From positions 42,254 to 106,253 of the forward strand of contig JAEXDQ010000048.1 of NCBI GenBank assembly GCA_023401595.1: DNA of 64,000 nucleotides, given 5' to 3'. This document shows, piece by piece, positions 52,035-61,243 of the stretch. Position 1 is the first letter of the stretch. Each line of letters starts with the position of its first letter. The stretch comes from Spirochaetota bacterium (lineage in GTDB: Bacteria > Spirochaetota > Spirochaetia > Sphaerochaetales > Sphaerochaetaceae). The position numbers were made by a program, and so were the translations under genes. Under the pieces are notes generated by a model. The model made no database searches and was not told the origin of the DNA. It saw nothing but the letters and a program-made list of their open reading frames with translations.

Positions 52035-52060
52035 CAAGCGAGGCAAAAAAGGAAGTGGTC

Positions 52061-53865
52061 ATGAAAAGAACAAAACTGTTTCTCGTGTTGTTGCTGATTG
52101 CAACTTGTGTATTGACTTCTGTTTTCGCTCAAGGAGCTATGGAAGAGGCATATCAGAATGGTTGGGATGCGGCAAAAGCTGACATTCCGTATTCGACGAA
52201 TCCCGGAACGTCCGGTTGGGGACAAGACCGCCGGTAAGCGGACGTAACGTCGTTCATGCGGGTAGCCCGGAAGCCGCCGCCGTGGGTTATTCCGTTCTTG
52301 TCAAAGGCGGTAATGCGTTTGACGCCGCGATGGCTACAGCCGCCGCTCAGACCTTTTCAGAGTCTATGATGTGCAGCATCTTCGGTGGCGACGCTGAAAT
52401 TATTACTTACGACGCAAAGACCGGCGAAGTACGGGTATATAACGGTACAGGGTGGGCGCAGCGCAAAGCTACTATCGACTATTACCTCGACAAAGGAGGT
52501 ATCCCGTCGGTCGGCATAGATTCCATGCATGTCCCCGGCGAATGGTCCGGCTGGATGACCTTGCTGCGCGACTATGGAACGATGGGACTTTCCGACATCC
52601 TTGAGCCGGTGGCGCAGCTTTCGGAAAACGGCATGGTGGCCAGTGAATTTACGATCAACGCTCTTGAAATGTGCAAGAGAATGGGCTCGTACGGGCCAAA
52701 GAATGAAGCGGCGAAAGCCGTCTATCCCGATACCCTCAAGGTCGGCGACACCATCATCAATAAAGATTATGCGGCTTTGCTCAGGGAAATGGGAAAAGTT
52801 GCGGCGAAGGGCAAGTCCCTGGCCGATGGTTTCGCATTGGCGGAGGATTATTTCTATCGAGGACCGATCGCGGAAAAGATTGTCGGTTGGAACAATAAGA
52901 ACGGCGGAACCTACGCGCTGGATGATTTCAGTGAATTTCGCGCGGAAATCCAGGAACCCATATCAACGACATACCGCGGATACGAAGTCTATTGCTGCCC
53001 CCCGAATTGCCAGGGATCCGCTTTGATCGAAGCCCTCAATATCATAGAAGGGTTTGACCTGTCCTCCATGAAGCACAATTCGGCGGAGTACGTAAACGTT
53101 GTTGTTCAATCGCTCAATATCGCGCTGAACGATAGAAATAAATTTGTGGCCGACCCCAGGTTCTTCCAGGCTCCCGCGGAGATTTGGACCAAGGAATACG
53201 CCGCGAAGATGCGCCAGTACATCTCCATGGACCATGCCATGGCCTCATTGCCCGACGGCGGTCTCAAATTCTACCGCGATTACGACAAACTTGGTCCGGA
53301 TACCACGTTCATGGCCGTAGTGGATGCGGATGGCAACATGTGCATAGTGACGCATTCCATCAACGCATACTATGGATCGGGACTGATGGTCGATGGGCTC
53401 GGTATCTTCATGAATGACCGAATGGGGTACTACAGCCTTGACGAAGAACATCCGAACAGCCTTGCGGCCCACAAACGGACTGTGCAGACCATTACCCCGT
53501 CGTTGGGATTGAAGGACGGCGAACCCGCTTTCTTCGTGGGGACTCCGAACGCGAACAATCAGGAACAGTCCAAGCTGCAGGTATTGCTCAACTACATCGA
53601 CTTTGGTTTCAGGCCTCAGCAAGCGGTCGAACAGCCGCGGGTTTCGACGACTCATGCCCCCGGTATCGGTTCTGATGTCGAATCCCCCGGAAAAATCGCT
53701 TTGATGACCGGTTTCGGGACTACAATCAACAAGGAATTGGAGAAACTCGGTTATACTATCAGTTATACGACCAATACCGGGTCGGTAGGTTTCGGTATCA
53801 ATGAGAACGGCATTTGGACTGTAGGGGCCGATCCTACGAGGAATGCGTATTCCATGGGTATCTGA
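52061..53865 (+). CDS. Secreted gamma-glutamyltransferase-family hydrolase, copy 1 (frameshifted)
   Basis: Ntn-hydrolase that cleaves gamma-glutamyl or similar amide bonds outside the cytoplasm. ATG at 52061 with GGAAG upstream starts a signal peptide (LFLVLLLIATCVLTSVFA), but the frame stops at 52235. The rest of the enzyme reads from about 52216 in another frame. One extra G in the GGGG run at 52218-52221 would restore 601 residues and give SGWGTRPPVSG, matching TRPEISG of the neighbouring copy. Downstream: VVHAGSPEAAAVGYSVLVKGGNAFDAA, the self-cleavage and nucleophile region DTTFMAVVDADGN (Thr kept, the usual next His is Phe), SGLMVDGLG and QTITPSLGLKDGEPAFFVGTP. Could be a recent pseudogene, a sequencing error or -1 frameshifting on TTGGGGA. 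Confidence 0.8.
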
Positions 53866-54096
53866 TTGGGATTCATCGCACGTTGCTTGTCTTCGCGATA
53901 GAAAAGCGATCTCAGGCAATGTGTGGGATTAATATGTATGCGAAGGCGGCGAGAGCCATATCGCTTGGTTCTTGCCGTCGGTTTGAAAGAGTGCCCGTTT
54001 TGCATGGGAACACCTGTGCGGAAGGGTTAGTGTGTGATGTCGACTCATAACTATACAGTGAAACCAGTGAATGACAAAATCAAAGAGGAAGGTATC

Positions 54097-55920
54097 ATGA
54101 AAAGAACGAGAAGGGTTTTCGTATTGTTGTTGGTTGCCTGCTGCATGCTCGCTCCTGCATTCGCACAAGGCTATCGTGAAGCCGCTGAAGCTGAGAAAGC
54201 CGCCGCGGTCGCCGAAGCGCTGGCGTCCGTGAAGGTTGAAGTTCCGCCATCTGCGAACGGCGGTATGGCGGGTGTCACGAGACCGGAAATCAGCGGATAT
54301 CAGGTCGTGCATGCTGGAAGCCCTGTAGCCGCGACCGCTGGCTACAATGTCCTCTTGCAGGGGGGGACCGCATTTGACGCAGCCGTAGCTGTGGCCGCCG
54401 CCCAGACCTTCGCGGAACCTGGAATGATCAATATTTTCGGTGGAGATGCCGAGATCATCGTCTATAGCGCGAAAGACAAAGCGGTGAAAGTCTACAACGG
54501 AACCGGTTGGGCTCCGGAAAAGGCTGATGTGCTGACCTATTTCGACCTTGGAGGCATTCCCTCAAGCGGAGTTCATTCCATGCAGATCCCCGGCGAATGG
54601 TCCGGCTGGATGACGCTGCTCAACGATTATGGAACGATGGATCTGGAAAGCATCCTCGCCCCGGTGGTGGATGTAGCTGAAAACGGTACCGCGATCACCC
54701 CGTTCTTGGATATGATCCTGAAGATGTCCGGTACCAGCAAGTACAACGATGAAGCGAAGAACGTCTTTACCCGCGACGGGAAGATTCTGGCGCAGGGCGA
54801 TCTCTATGTGAACAAGAACTATGCGAAGCTCCTCAAGGAGGTCTCCGCCGTCGCCGCAAAGGGAAAGACGAACCAGGAAGGCTACAAGCTGGCGCTCGAC
54901 TATTTCTACCGCGGACCCATCGCTGAAAAAATCGTAGCGTGGAACCAGAACCTCGGCGGACTTTTCACCATCGAGGACTTTACCTCCTTCAACGCGGAAA
55001 TCCAGGAGCCGCTCACGACCAACTACCGCGGTTATGATGTATATGCTTGTCCTCCGAACAGCCAGGGGGCGGCCCTTATCGAAGCGTTGAATCTGGCTGA
55101 ACAGTTCGATATCTCTTCCTATGAGCATAATTCGTCTGAATACATCAACCTGATCGCACAGATCATGACGATCGCCTTGAATGACAGGAACAAGTATGTC
55201 TCCGACCCAAGATTCGGAACCATGCCTCCCGAGCTCATGACCAAGGAATATGCGAAGAAAATGGCTGAATACATCAACCATGACGGAATGCTCGCGGAGC
55301 TTCCCGACGGCGGCCTGGTCTATGCGAGGGATTATGAAGCCCTTGGCGGCGATACCACGTTCATGGCTGTCGCCGACAAATACGGCAACGTAGTCTGCAG
55401 CACCCATTCCATCAATGGTATCATGGGTTCCGGCCTAATGGTCGACGGCCTGGGAATCATGATGAACAACCGTATGGTATACTACAGCCTTGATGAGGAG
55501 CATCCGAACTGCCTGGCTCCCCACAAGAGGACGCTCCAGACCATTACCCCGTCTCTAGCCCTGAAAGACGGCGTGCCTGCGTTCTTCGTCGGTACCCCCG
55601 GTTCTGACAACCAGGAGCAGACTAAGTTCCAGGTCATCCTGAACTATGTCGATTTCGGTTTCAAGCCCCAGCAGGATGTGGAAAAGGCTCGCATGGTCTC
55701 CAGCCACGCCCCCGCCGCCGGCAAATCCGAAGCGTTCCCTGGCAAGATATCCGTCATGGGAGTCGGTTCCAAGGTTATCGACGAGTTGACGGCCATGGGG
55801 TACAAGGTGTCGAAGACCACCAACACCGGTTCGCTTGGCTTCGGTCTGTACGATCCGCAGACCGGACTCTGGACCGTTGGCGCCGATCCGACGCGCGACG
55901 CCTATACGGTAGGTTGGTAG
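54097..55920 (+). CDS. Secreted gamma-glutamyltransferase-family hydrolase, copy 2
   Basis: 607 residues, intact tandem paralogue of the previous gene; ATG at 54097 with GAGGAAGG upstream. Signal peptide ends PAFA-QG. A helical Ala/Glu-rich segment (residues 25-55) precedes TRPEISGYQVVHAGSP. The Ntn core has GGTAFDAAVAVAAAQTF, nucleophile Thr in DTTFMAVADKYGN, SGLMVDGLGIMMNN and GTPGSDNQEQ where classical enzymes have GSPGG. The loss of the His after the nucleophile and of the GSPGG loop in both copies points to a subfamily with different acceptor or acyl preference, perhaps nearer oxamate or other amide hydrolases. A hairpin follows at 55951. Confidence 0.9.
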   Translation: MKRTRRVFVLLLVACCMLAPAFAQGYREAAEAEKAAAVAEALASVKVEVPPSANGGMAGVTRPEISGYQVVHAGSPVAATAGYNVLLQGGTAFDAAVAVAAAQTFAEPGMINIFGGDAEIIVYSAKDKAVKVYNGTGWAPEKADVLTYFDLGGIPSSGVHSMQIPGEWSGWMTLLNDYGTMDLESILAPVVDVAENGTAITPFLDMILKMSGTSKYNDEAKNVFTRDGKILAQGDLYVNKNYAKLLKEVSAVAAKGKTNQEGYKLALDYFYRGPIAEKIVAWNQNLGGLFTIEDFTSFNAEIQEPLTTNYRGYDVYACPPNSQGAALIEALNLAEQFDISSYEHNSSEYINLIAQIMTIALNDRNKYVSDPRFGTMPPELMTKEYAKKMAEYINHDGMLAELPDGGLVYARDYEALGGDTTFMAVADKYGNVVCSTHSINGIMGSGLMVDGLGIMMNNRMVYYSLDEEHPNCLAPHKRTLQTITPSLALKDGVPAFFVGTPGSDNQEQTKFQVILNYVDFGFKPQQDVEKARMVSSHAPAAGKSEAFPGKISVMGVGSKVIDELTAMGYKVSKTTNTGSLGFGLYDPQTGLWTVGADPTRDAYTVGW

Positions 55921-55950
55921 GAAAAGTTTTTTTCGCTGAAGCCCGATTGT

Positions 55951-55978
55951 CTCTACAGTCCTGAAAAGGGCTGTAGAG
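55951..55978 (+). terminator. Hairpin after the second GGT gene
   Basis: CTCTACAG-T-CCT, loop GAAA, AGG-G-CTGTAGAG: a 12-bp stem with one G-U pair and a GNRA-like loop. No proper U-run follows (AATTTG), so it may be a weak terminator, an mRNA-stabilising stem or a partial read-through site. Confidence 0.6.
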
Positions 55979-56605
55979 AATTTGCCCGCTATTTGTATTG
56001 ATTGACGAAAGGTATGAGGTTTTGGTTTACAAATCGGCATACCGTCTGTACAATGCAACAAGATGATGCAACTGGGTATGTGCGACAAGTGGTATGTGAG
56101 TGTAATAGTGAAATTGCACGGTTGACTAGTGGATGTCAGGCAAAGAGTCGATATCGTATTATTCAAGCAAGTTGTATTATAAATTAACAGTGTATTAGTG
56201 ACTTTGATCCGTTTTCAGAGGATTCCCGGATGGGAGTCCGGTAGTCGTATGCGTAGCATGTGAATGAGGAGGATTGCAGAGCTAATTCAATTGTATGGTA
56301 ATCCCGATGACGTCGGGAGTGTGGTAGTGTCAGATATATATTCGCCCCATGCCATGCGAAGGTGCCGGCGAAGTTCATGAGAAAACATTTTTGATAGATA
56401 TAGAATATCAAGAGTGCCATGGTCGTTGTGTCGCTTACATCACAATGATGGGTGCTTCATGCCGCATAGGCTGGATGTGTTTTGCCATGCGTTAGTGAAG
56501 GAAGTTGTATCGGAACTATCACGATATCGCTATCTGACATGTCACTTGAAAGGTTCTCGGCGCCGATTGCTTCTGGCGTGTGATTGCTGAATGGAGGAAA
56601 AAGTA
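55979..56605. other. Long unassigned region inside the cluster
   Basis: About 625 bases, AT-richer than its surroundings, with only short unsupported open frames. It contains AGTGAAA (56107), GACTAGT (56123), AGTGAAG (56494) and the hairpin CCCGA-TGACG-TCGGG near 56305. I cannot assign a gene. It may hold a promoter or non-coding RNA for the downstream transporter genes. Confidence 0.5.
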
Positions 56606-57175
56606 ATGATAAAAACTGATATGAAAAAATCTATTGTACTGGTTTTGGTCCTGTTGGTGTGTGCCGGGAGCGTATTTGCAGCGAATCCCGCGTTGCCCAA
56701 GGAAAAGGAACCCGTTTTGATTACGTCTTTCGGTCAGAGCCAAGATTCGAACTTCTTGAATCTTCTTGGTGGAAGAATCAAGCTCGACCGGACATATGAA
56801 ACCGCTGTCGATCCCAGTAAGATAGACTGGAGCAAGTATGGAACCGTCATCGGCGTGATCGGCGGTAGTGGAAAGGGCCTGGGCAGCGCCGGCCTTGACG
56901 TGCCTTCTGAACTCAAGCGTATAGAGAAGATACTCGCGGACGCTCGGGCCGCAGGGGTCGCCGTCATCGGTATGCATATCGGCGGCGAGGATCGTCGTGG
57001 TCCCAATTCCCAACCCTTCCTCTATTTCGCCGGTGAAGTCGACTATATGGTCGTCAAGTCCAACGGCAATGCGGATGGATATTTCACAAAGCTTTGCGCG
57101 GACAAGAATGTTCCGATGTATACCATTGAAACGACAGCCCAGCTGCAGAGCGTTTTGAAAGAAATGTTCAAGTGA
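56606..57175 (+). CDS. Small exported protein, DUF6305-like
   Basis: 189 residues from the ATG at 56606 (GGAGG 8 bases upstream). Signal peptide ends VFA-AN. Mature domain resembles a Rossmann-like or periplasmic binding half: EPVLITSFGQSQDSNFL, YGTVIGVIGGSGKGLG, AAGVAVIGMHIGGEDRRGP, FAGEVDYMVVKSNGN. I recall proteins with the VLITSxGQS start annotated DUF6305 next to transporter genes. It directly precedes a TRAP-type large permease, where a DctP-like binding protein and DctQ would be expected, so it may be an accessory or substitute receptor. Function unproven. Confidence 0.7.
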   Translation: MIKTDMKKSIVLVLVLLVCAGSVFAANPALPKEKEPVLITSFGQSQDSNFLNLLGGRIKLDRTYETAVDPSKIDWSKYGTVIGVIGGSGKGLGSAGLDVPSELKRIEKILADARAAGVAVIGMHIGGEDRRGPNSQPFLYFAGEVDYMVVKSNGNADGYFTKLCADKNVPMYTIETTAQLQSVLKEMFK

Positions 57176-57265
57176 ACTAGTTCCTGAAAAATTCTTTTTG
57201 TCATGCCAATGACTGTCATAGACGACGGCCAGAGGTTCGTATTATCACTTGGTAAGGAATATAAG

Positions 57266-58537
57266 ATGTTGCCAGAAATATTGTTATTCATTTTGATGAT
57301 GGGAATTATGATTGTCGGCTCAATGTTCAAGAAAGTTCCGATGTCATTGATTCTTATCATTGCCGCTGTAGTCGGCGCTCTGTGCGCCGGATTGGGTTTC
57401 CCCGTCCGCGCAATGATTGAAGGCACCCAGCAGTTCTTCTCGTTGATGCTTGTCGTCGCAACCGGGATGCTGTTCATGGGGATATTGAAAGCCAACGGCG
57501 CGTTGGACGCTCTAGCCACGTTGATTGTGAAGGCGTTCTATCGTTGGCCGGTCGTGATGCTTTCGTTCATGATGCTGTTGATCATGCTTCCCGGTATGCT
57601 TACAGGCTCCGCCCCCGCGGCTGTACTGAGTACCGGCATGCTGTGCGTGCCTATCTTCCTGAAGCTAGGTATTCCCAAGGAAGAGACCGGCGCCATCGTC
57701 GCCCTCGGCGCGTTGTACGGCATGATAGCGCCTCCGATCAACGTCCCTGCGATGATCATCTCCACTGGCGTGTATATGCCGTATGAAGGGTTCGCCGGCA
57801 TCCTCTGCGCGATCACCATTCCTCTTGCTATTTTCTCCGTGTTGTTCATCGGAAAGAAATTTGTCAAGAAAATCGATCCTGTACATACCTTGGAAGGAAT
57901 CGACCCCGCGCCGAAGGGCAAGGAGTTCACGATCCATTTGCCGATGCTGTTCATCATTATTGCGATGGTGATCTCCCGTATGTTCCCGACGGTCATTCCT
58001 GATATCGGGACCAGCGGCATTTTCTTCATCGGTACTATCATCGCCTGCTTCACCGGCAAGAGGATCAATGTCCTCAAGGCTGCGAAGGACGCGATGGTCG
58101 GCGCGATCGACGTGTTGGCACTGTTCGCCGCCGTAGGCGTCCTGATTTCCATTTTCGCGATGAACGGAGTCCGCGGGTTGATGGTATATGTCAGTCTCAG
58201 CATGACCGGTGCGTTGATCTACCTCGCAATGGCGGTGAGCGTTCCTATACTCAGCGGACCTCTGATGCCGTTCGGCGCGGCCGCGGTCCTGGGTGTTCCT
58301 TTTATCATGGCTACTTCAAATCTGAACTCCATCATGGTGACTTCGGGTCTGACCATGCTCATGGGTATCGGCGCATTGATGCCTCCGACGGCGATCAGCG
58401 GGCAGTTCGCCCAGCAGGCGGTCGGAGTTGAGAAGTATGGGACGATGATCAAAAAGTGCATCGTTCCAATCATCGTTACGATCATCGCCAGTGTTCTGGT
58501 GATTGTGTTCGCCCAGCAGCTTGGGCAGATTTTCTAG
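57266..58537 (+). CDS. TRAP-type large permease subunit (DctM-like)
   Basis: 423 residues from the ATG at 57266 (AAGGA upstream); longer in-frame starts lack ribosome sites. About 11-12 membrane segments. Family features: GMLFMGILKANGALDAL, TGSAPAAVLSTGMLCVPIFLKLGIPKEETGAIVALGALYGMIAPPINVPAMI and MPPTAISGQFAQQAVG at the C-terminus, typical of the DctM/IT superfamily of sodium-coupled carboxylate carriers. No normal DctQ (small membrane subunit) or DctP follows; instead a 49-residue TM peptide. The context suggests import of a dicarboxylate or acyl amino acid made by the neighbouring hydrolases. Confidence 0.85.
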   Translation: MLPEILLFILMMGIMIVGSMFKKVPMSLILIIAAVVGALCAGLGFPVRAMIEGTQQFFSLMLVVATGMLFMGILKANGALDALATLIVKAFYRWPVVMLSFMMLLIMLPGMLTGSAPAAVLSTGMLCVPIFLKLGIPKEETGAIVALGALYGMIAPPINVPAMIISTGVYMPYEGFAGILCAITIPLAIFSVLFIGKKFVKKIDPVHTLEGIDPAPKGKEFTIHLPMLFIIIAMVISRMFPTVIPDIGTSGIFFIGTIIACFTGKRINVLKAAKDAMVGAIDVLALFAAVGVLISIFAMNGVRGLMVYVSLSMTGALIYLAMAVSVPILSGPLMPFGAAAVLGVPFIMATSNLNSIMVTSGLTMLMGIGALMPPTAISGQFAQQAVGVEKYGTMIKKCIVPIIVTIIASVLVIVFAQQLGQIF

Positions 58538-58548
58538 GAGGCGACCAG

Positions 58549-58698
58549 ATGTGGTTAACAATCTATTATGAAATCATCACCATCATACTGGTGGCTTTGT
58601 TCGGGTGGAATATGCTTACCTGCGAAAATCGCGGCAAGCAGATATCTTCAGTGATCTGTCTTATTCCGCTTGTGCTGCGGATGTTGTTCATTCACTAA
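58549..58698 (+). CDS. 49-residue single-TM peptide
   Basis: ATG at 58549 with GGAGG 7 bases upstream, 11 bases after the DctM-like stop. Sequence MWLTIYYEIITIILVALFGW followed by NMLTCENRGKQISS and a second hydrophobic part ending LRMLFIH; one or two membrane segments. Ribosome site and position in the operon support that it is real. It occupies the place of a DctQ-type small subunit but is far too short for one (usually 160 residues or more). Confidence 0.65.
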   Translation: MWLTIYYEIITIILVALFGWNMLTCENRGKQISSVICLIPLVLRMLFIH

Positions 58699-58710
58699 AA
58701 GGAGTCAGAC

Positions 58711-59850
58711 ATGAAATTAAGCAAGACGTTGAAGTTTGGACTCCTGATGCTGGCGGTTCTGATCGTCATTGTCGCGGTAGGCGCCGTGGTATTCCTTCGG
58801 CAATACCAGAAGGAACCCGTCTATCCGGGGCCGGGCGTGACCCGTATCACAACGCTGAGCGAATATTATCCAGCTCTGGAAGGTACCGCGGGCGACACGG
58901 ACGTCTATATCATGGACAGCGGCGAGCCTGGCGCGACCTTCCTTGTGTATGGCGGTACGCACGGGCCGGAAATCTCCGGCGTCATGGCGGCCTTCCTGCT
59001 GGTGGAGAACGCGACCGTATCCTCCGGGCGGCTGATCGTCGTACCCCATATCAATGAAAGCGGATTCACATGGTGCGAGCCCGGACAGGGGCATCCTGAC
59101 AGGATCGAGTTCACCACTTCCGACGGTAGCGTTCGTTGGTTCCGCTCTGGCTCCCGTGCCACGAACCCGGTGCATCAGTGGCCGGATCCTGAAATGTATA
59201 TCCATTATCCTTCCGGACAGAAGCTCGCCGCGGATGAAGCCCGTAACTTCAACCGCAACCATCCGGGCAAGGACAATGGTACCTTGACGGAGATGATCGC
59301 CTATGGCGTGGGTCAGTTGATCGACAAGGAAGGTGTGAACATCGTCCTGGATCAGCATGAGGCTCCTCCTGAGAAACCTCTGGTCGACGCTGTCTGTGCG
59401 CACCAGAACGCGATGGATCTGGTCACCTGGGCTTCCATGTACCTTGAAGAAGAGGGGATCGAGATGCGTATCGAAGCTTCTCCTGTGAACCTCCATGGAT
59501 TCTCACATAGGGAAATCGGTGATCATCATCCCGAAGTCCTGGCGATTCTGTCCGAGACCTCGAACACCCACCAAGGCGCCGTCCATGGAAAAATTACCGC
59601 CGAGACCGCCATCGAAGGACAGGACAAGTTCTACGATCGTTTGAAAGCAAACGGAAACCTGGCTGTCAAATGGAATGATTTTGGCGAGCCTCTCAAATAC
59701 AGGGCAGGGCGTAACCTGTCTCTGATCAACCAGCTGGCCAACGCATATAGCGATCTGTATCCTGATGATCCTATATACCTGGAGAATGTGCCGGTCCTGG
59801 GAGATCTGATGGAGAATGGTATCGGAGCGTACCTGCATCCCCTTGTATAA
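58711..59850 (+). CDS. Membrane-anchored M14/AstE-aspartoacylase-like amidohydrolase
   Basis: 379 residues. Uncleaved-looking N-terminal anchor (residues 8-30) then a zinc carboxypeptidase-like domain: YGGTHGPEISGVMAAFLLVE (the GxHGxE zinc site), VVPHINESGF, NFNRNHPGKDNGT, IVLDQHEAP (third ligand His), and LSETSNTHQ. This resembles succinylglutamate desuccinylase/aspartoacylase proteins that split N-acyl amino acids. It faces the periplasm by topology. AAAGGAG precedes the ATG. It could release a dicarboxylate from an N-acyl amino acid; substrate not visible. Confidence 0.82.
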   Translation: MKLSKTLKFGLLMLAVLIVIVAVGAVVFLRQYQKEPVYPGPGVTRITTLSEYYPALEGTAGDTDVYIMDSGEPGATFLVYGGTHGPEISGVMAAFLLVENATVSSGRLIVVPHINESGFTWCEPGQGHPDRIEFTTSDGSVRWFRSGSRATNPVHQWPDPEMYIHYPSGQKLAADEARNFNRNHPGKDNGTLTEMIAYGVGQLIDKEGVNIVLDQHEAPPEKPLVDAVCAHQNAMDLVTWASMYLEEEGIEMRIEASPVNLHGFSHREIGDHHPEVLAILSETSNTHQGAVHGKITAETAIEGQDKFYDRLKANGNLAVKWNDFGEPLKYRAGRNLSLINQLANAYSDLYPDDPIYLENVPVLGDLMENGIGAYLHPLV

Positions 59851-59871
59851 GTGATTCATTGTTTGGATGCA

Positions 59872-59938
59872 TGAAGCTGTGCAGGAGTAGCATGGAACCT
59901 CCTGAGTATCGTATCAACGTGAAACTGCACATGCTTCA
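59872..59938 (+). promoter_or_regulatory. Two mutually exclusive hairpins before the CoA-transferase gene
   Basis: TGAAGCTGTGCAG (59872-59884) can pair with CTGCACATGCTTCA (59925-59938) with one bulge, or CAGGAG (59882-59887) can pair with CTCCTG (59899-59904). Both share CAG, so they compete. AGTGAACTAGT at 59985 follows, 39 bases before the ATG at 60034. Confidence 0.45.
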
Positions 59939-60033
59939 CGACTACAGGGGAATTGTGATGAGAGGCCGATAGCCGGTCGCCTATAGTGAACTAGTGTTTC
60001 TTCCCGTCATAAGTATCAGGTGAGGAGCGTCTT

Positions 60034-61230
60034 ATGGGAAGACCATTGGAAGGAATCGTCGTACTCGATTTGACTCGGGTACTCGCAGGACCGATGTGCT
60101 GCGTCATTTTGGAAGATTTGGGAGCCGAGGTAATCAAAGTTGAACGGCCCAGGACCGGTGACGACTCGCGGGCGTACGGTCCGTTCATTGAAGGGCAGAG
60201 TCTCTATTTCATGACCGCCAACAGGGGCAAGAAGAGCATCGCCCTCGATTTGAAGAATCCCGCGGCGGCAGAAGTCCTGAAGGATCTGGTGAAGAAAGCG
60301 GATGTCCTGGTCGAGAACTATAGACCCGGCACTATGGAGAAGCTGGGATTGGGGTGGGATGTCCTCAAGCAAATCAATCCAAGGCTGGTCTACGGGGCTA
60401 TCTCTGGTTTCGGTACTACCGGTCCTGACGCCTATCGTGCGGCGTATGACATCCTGGTACAGGCTCAGTCAGGTCTCATGAGCATTACCGGTCTCCCGAA
60501 TCAGCCTCCTGTACGGGTAGGGTATTCCGTCGGCGATATCAACGGTGCGCTGTTCTGCGCGATCGGTATCCTGGCGGCCCTCCATCAGCGAAATACTACT
60601 GACCTCGGGCAGAAGGTGGACATCGCCATGCTCGATTGTCAGCTGTCCGTTCTGGAAAGCGCGTTTTCGCGGTTCCTCGTTTCCGGCAAGAGTCCTCAGC
60701 CGCTTGGAAACCGGCATCCGACCATCACGCCCTTCCAAGGGTTCAAGGGTACGAACGGCTGGTTCGTCCTCGCCGCGGGCAACGATACGTTGTTCGCCAC
60801 GCTCTGCAACGCGATCGGCGCGCCGCAGCTTATTACCGATCCGCGTTTTATCACCAACGCCGATCGTTCCAACCACCTCGATGAAATCGGTGAAGAACTC
60901 CAGAAAGTCTTCGATACGAACACGAAGGAGCATTGGCTTGAGGTCATTGACGCCGTCGGCGTGCCTTGTGCGCCGGTCAACGACATGGAAGGCGTTTCAA
61001 AGGACCGCCAGCTTCATGCCCGCAACATGTTCGTCCAATGCCTCGACCCGATAGCGGGAAGCGTTACCGTACCAGGCAATCCGATCAAGATGGAAACTAT
61101 CGAAGAGGAGCCGACGCGAGTGGCGCCGCCCCAGCTTGGACAGCATCGCGACGAGATCCTGACCGGTCTCCTTGGCAAGACCAAGGATGACATCGATGCT
61201 CTGCAGGCCGCCGGCGTTTTCGGCAAATAG
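60034..61230 (+). CDS. Class III (CaiB/BaiF) CoA-transferase
   Basis: 398 residues. Moves CoA from one acyl-CoA to another carboxylic acid. N-terminal PLEGIVVLDLTRVLAGPMCCVILEDLGAEVIKVERP, RGKKSIALDLKNP, ENYRPGTMEKLGL, catalytic Asp139 in AYDILVQAQSG, and GNRHPTITPFQGFK are classic. AGGAGCG precedes the ATG. Directly upstream of a decarboxylase carboxyltransferase, so it probably makes the CoA ester of the imported dicarboxylate, using acetyl-CoA or the decarboxylation product as donor. Confidence 0.93.
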   Translation: MGRPLEGIVVLDLTRVLAGPMCCVILEDLGAEVIKVERPRTGDDSRAYGPFIEGQSLYFMTANRGKKSIALDLKNPAAAEVLKDLVKKADVLVENYRPGTMEKLGLGWDVLKQINPRLVYGAISGFGTTGPDAYRAAYDILVQAQSGLMSITGLPNQPPVRVGYSVGDINGALFCAIGILAALHQRNTTDLGQKVDIAMLDCQLSVLESAFSRFLVSGKSPQPLGNRHPTITPFQGFKGTNGWFVLAAGNDTLFATLCNAIGAPQLITDPRFITNADRSNHLDEIGEELQKVFDTNTKEHWLEVIDAVGVPCAPVNDMEGVSKDRQLHARNMFVQCLDPIAGSVTVPGNPIKMETIEEEPTRVAPPQLGQHRDEILTGLLGKTKDDIDALQAAGVFGK

Positions 61231-61243
61231 GGAGAGGTTGTAT

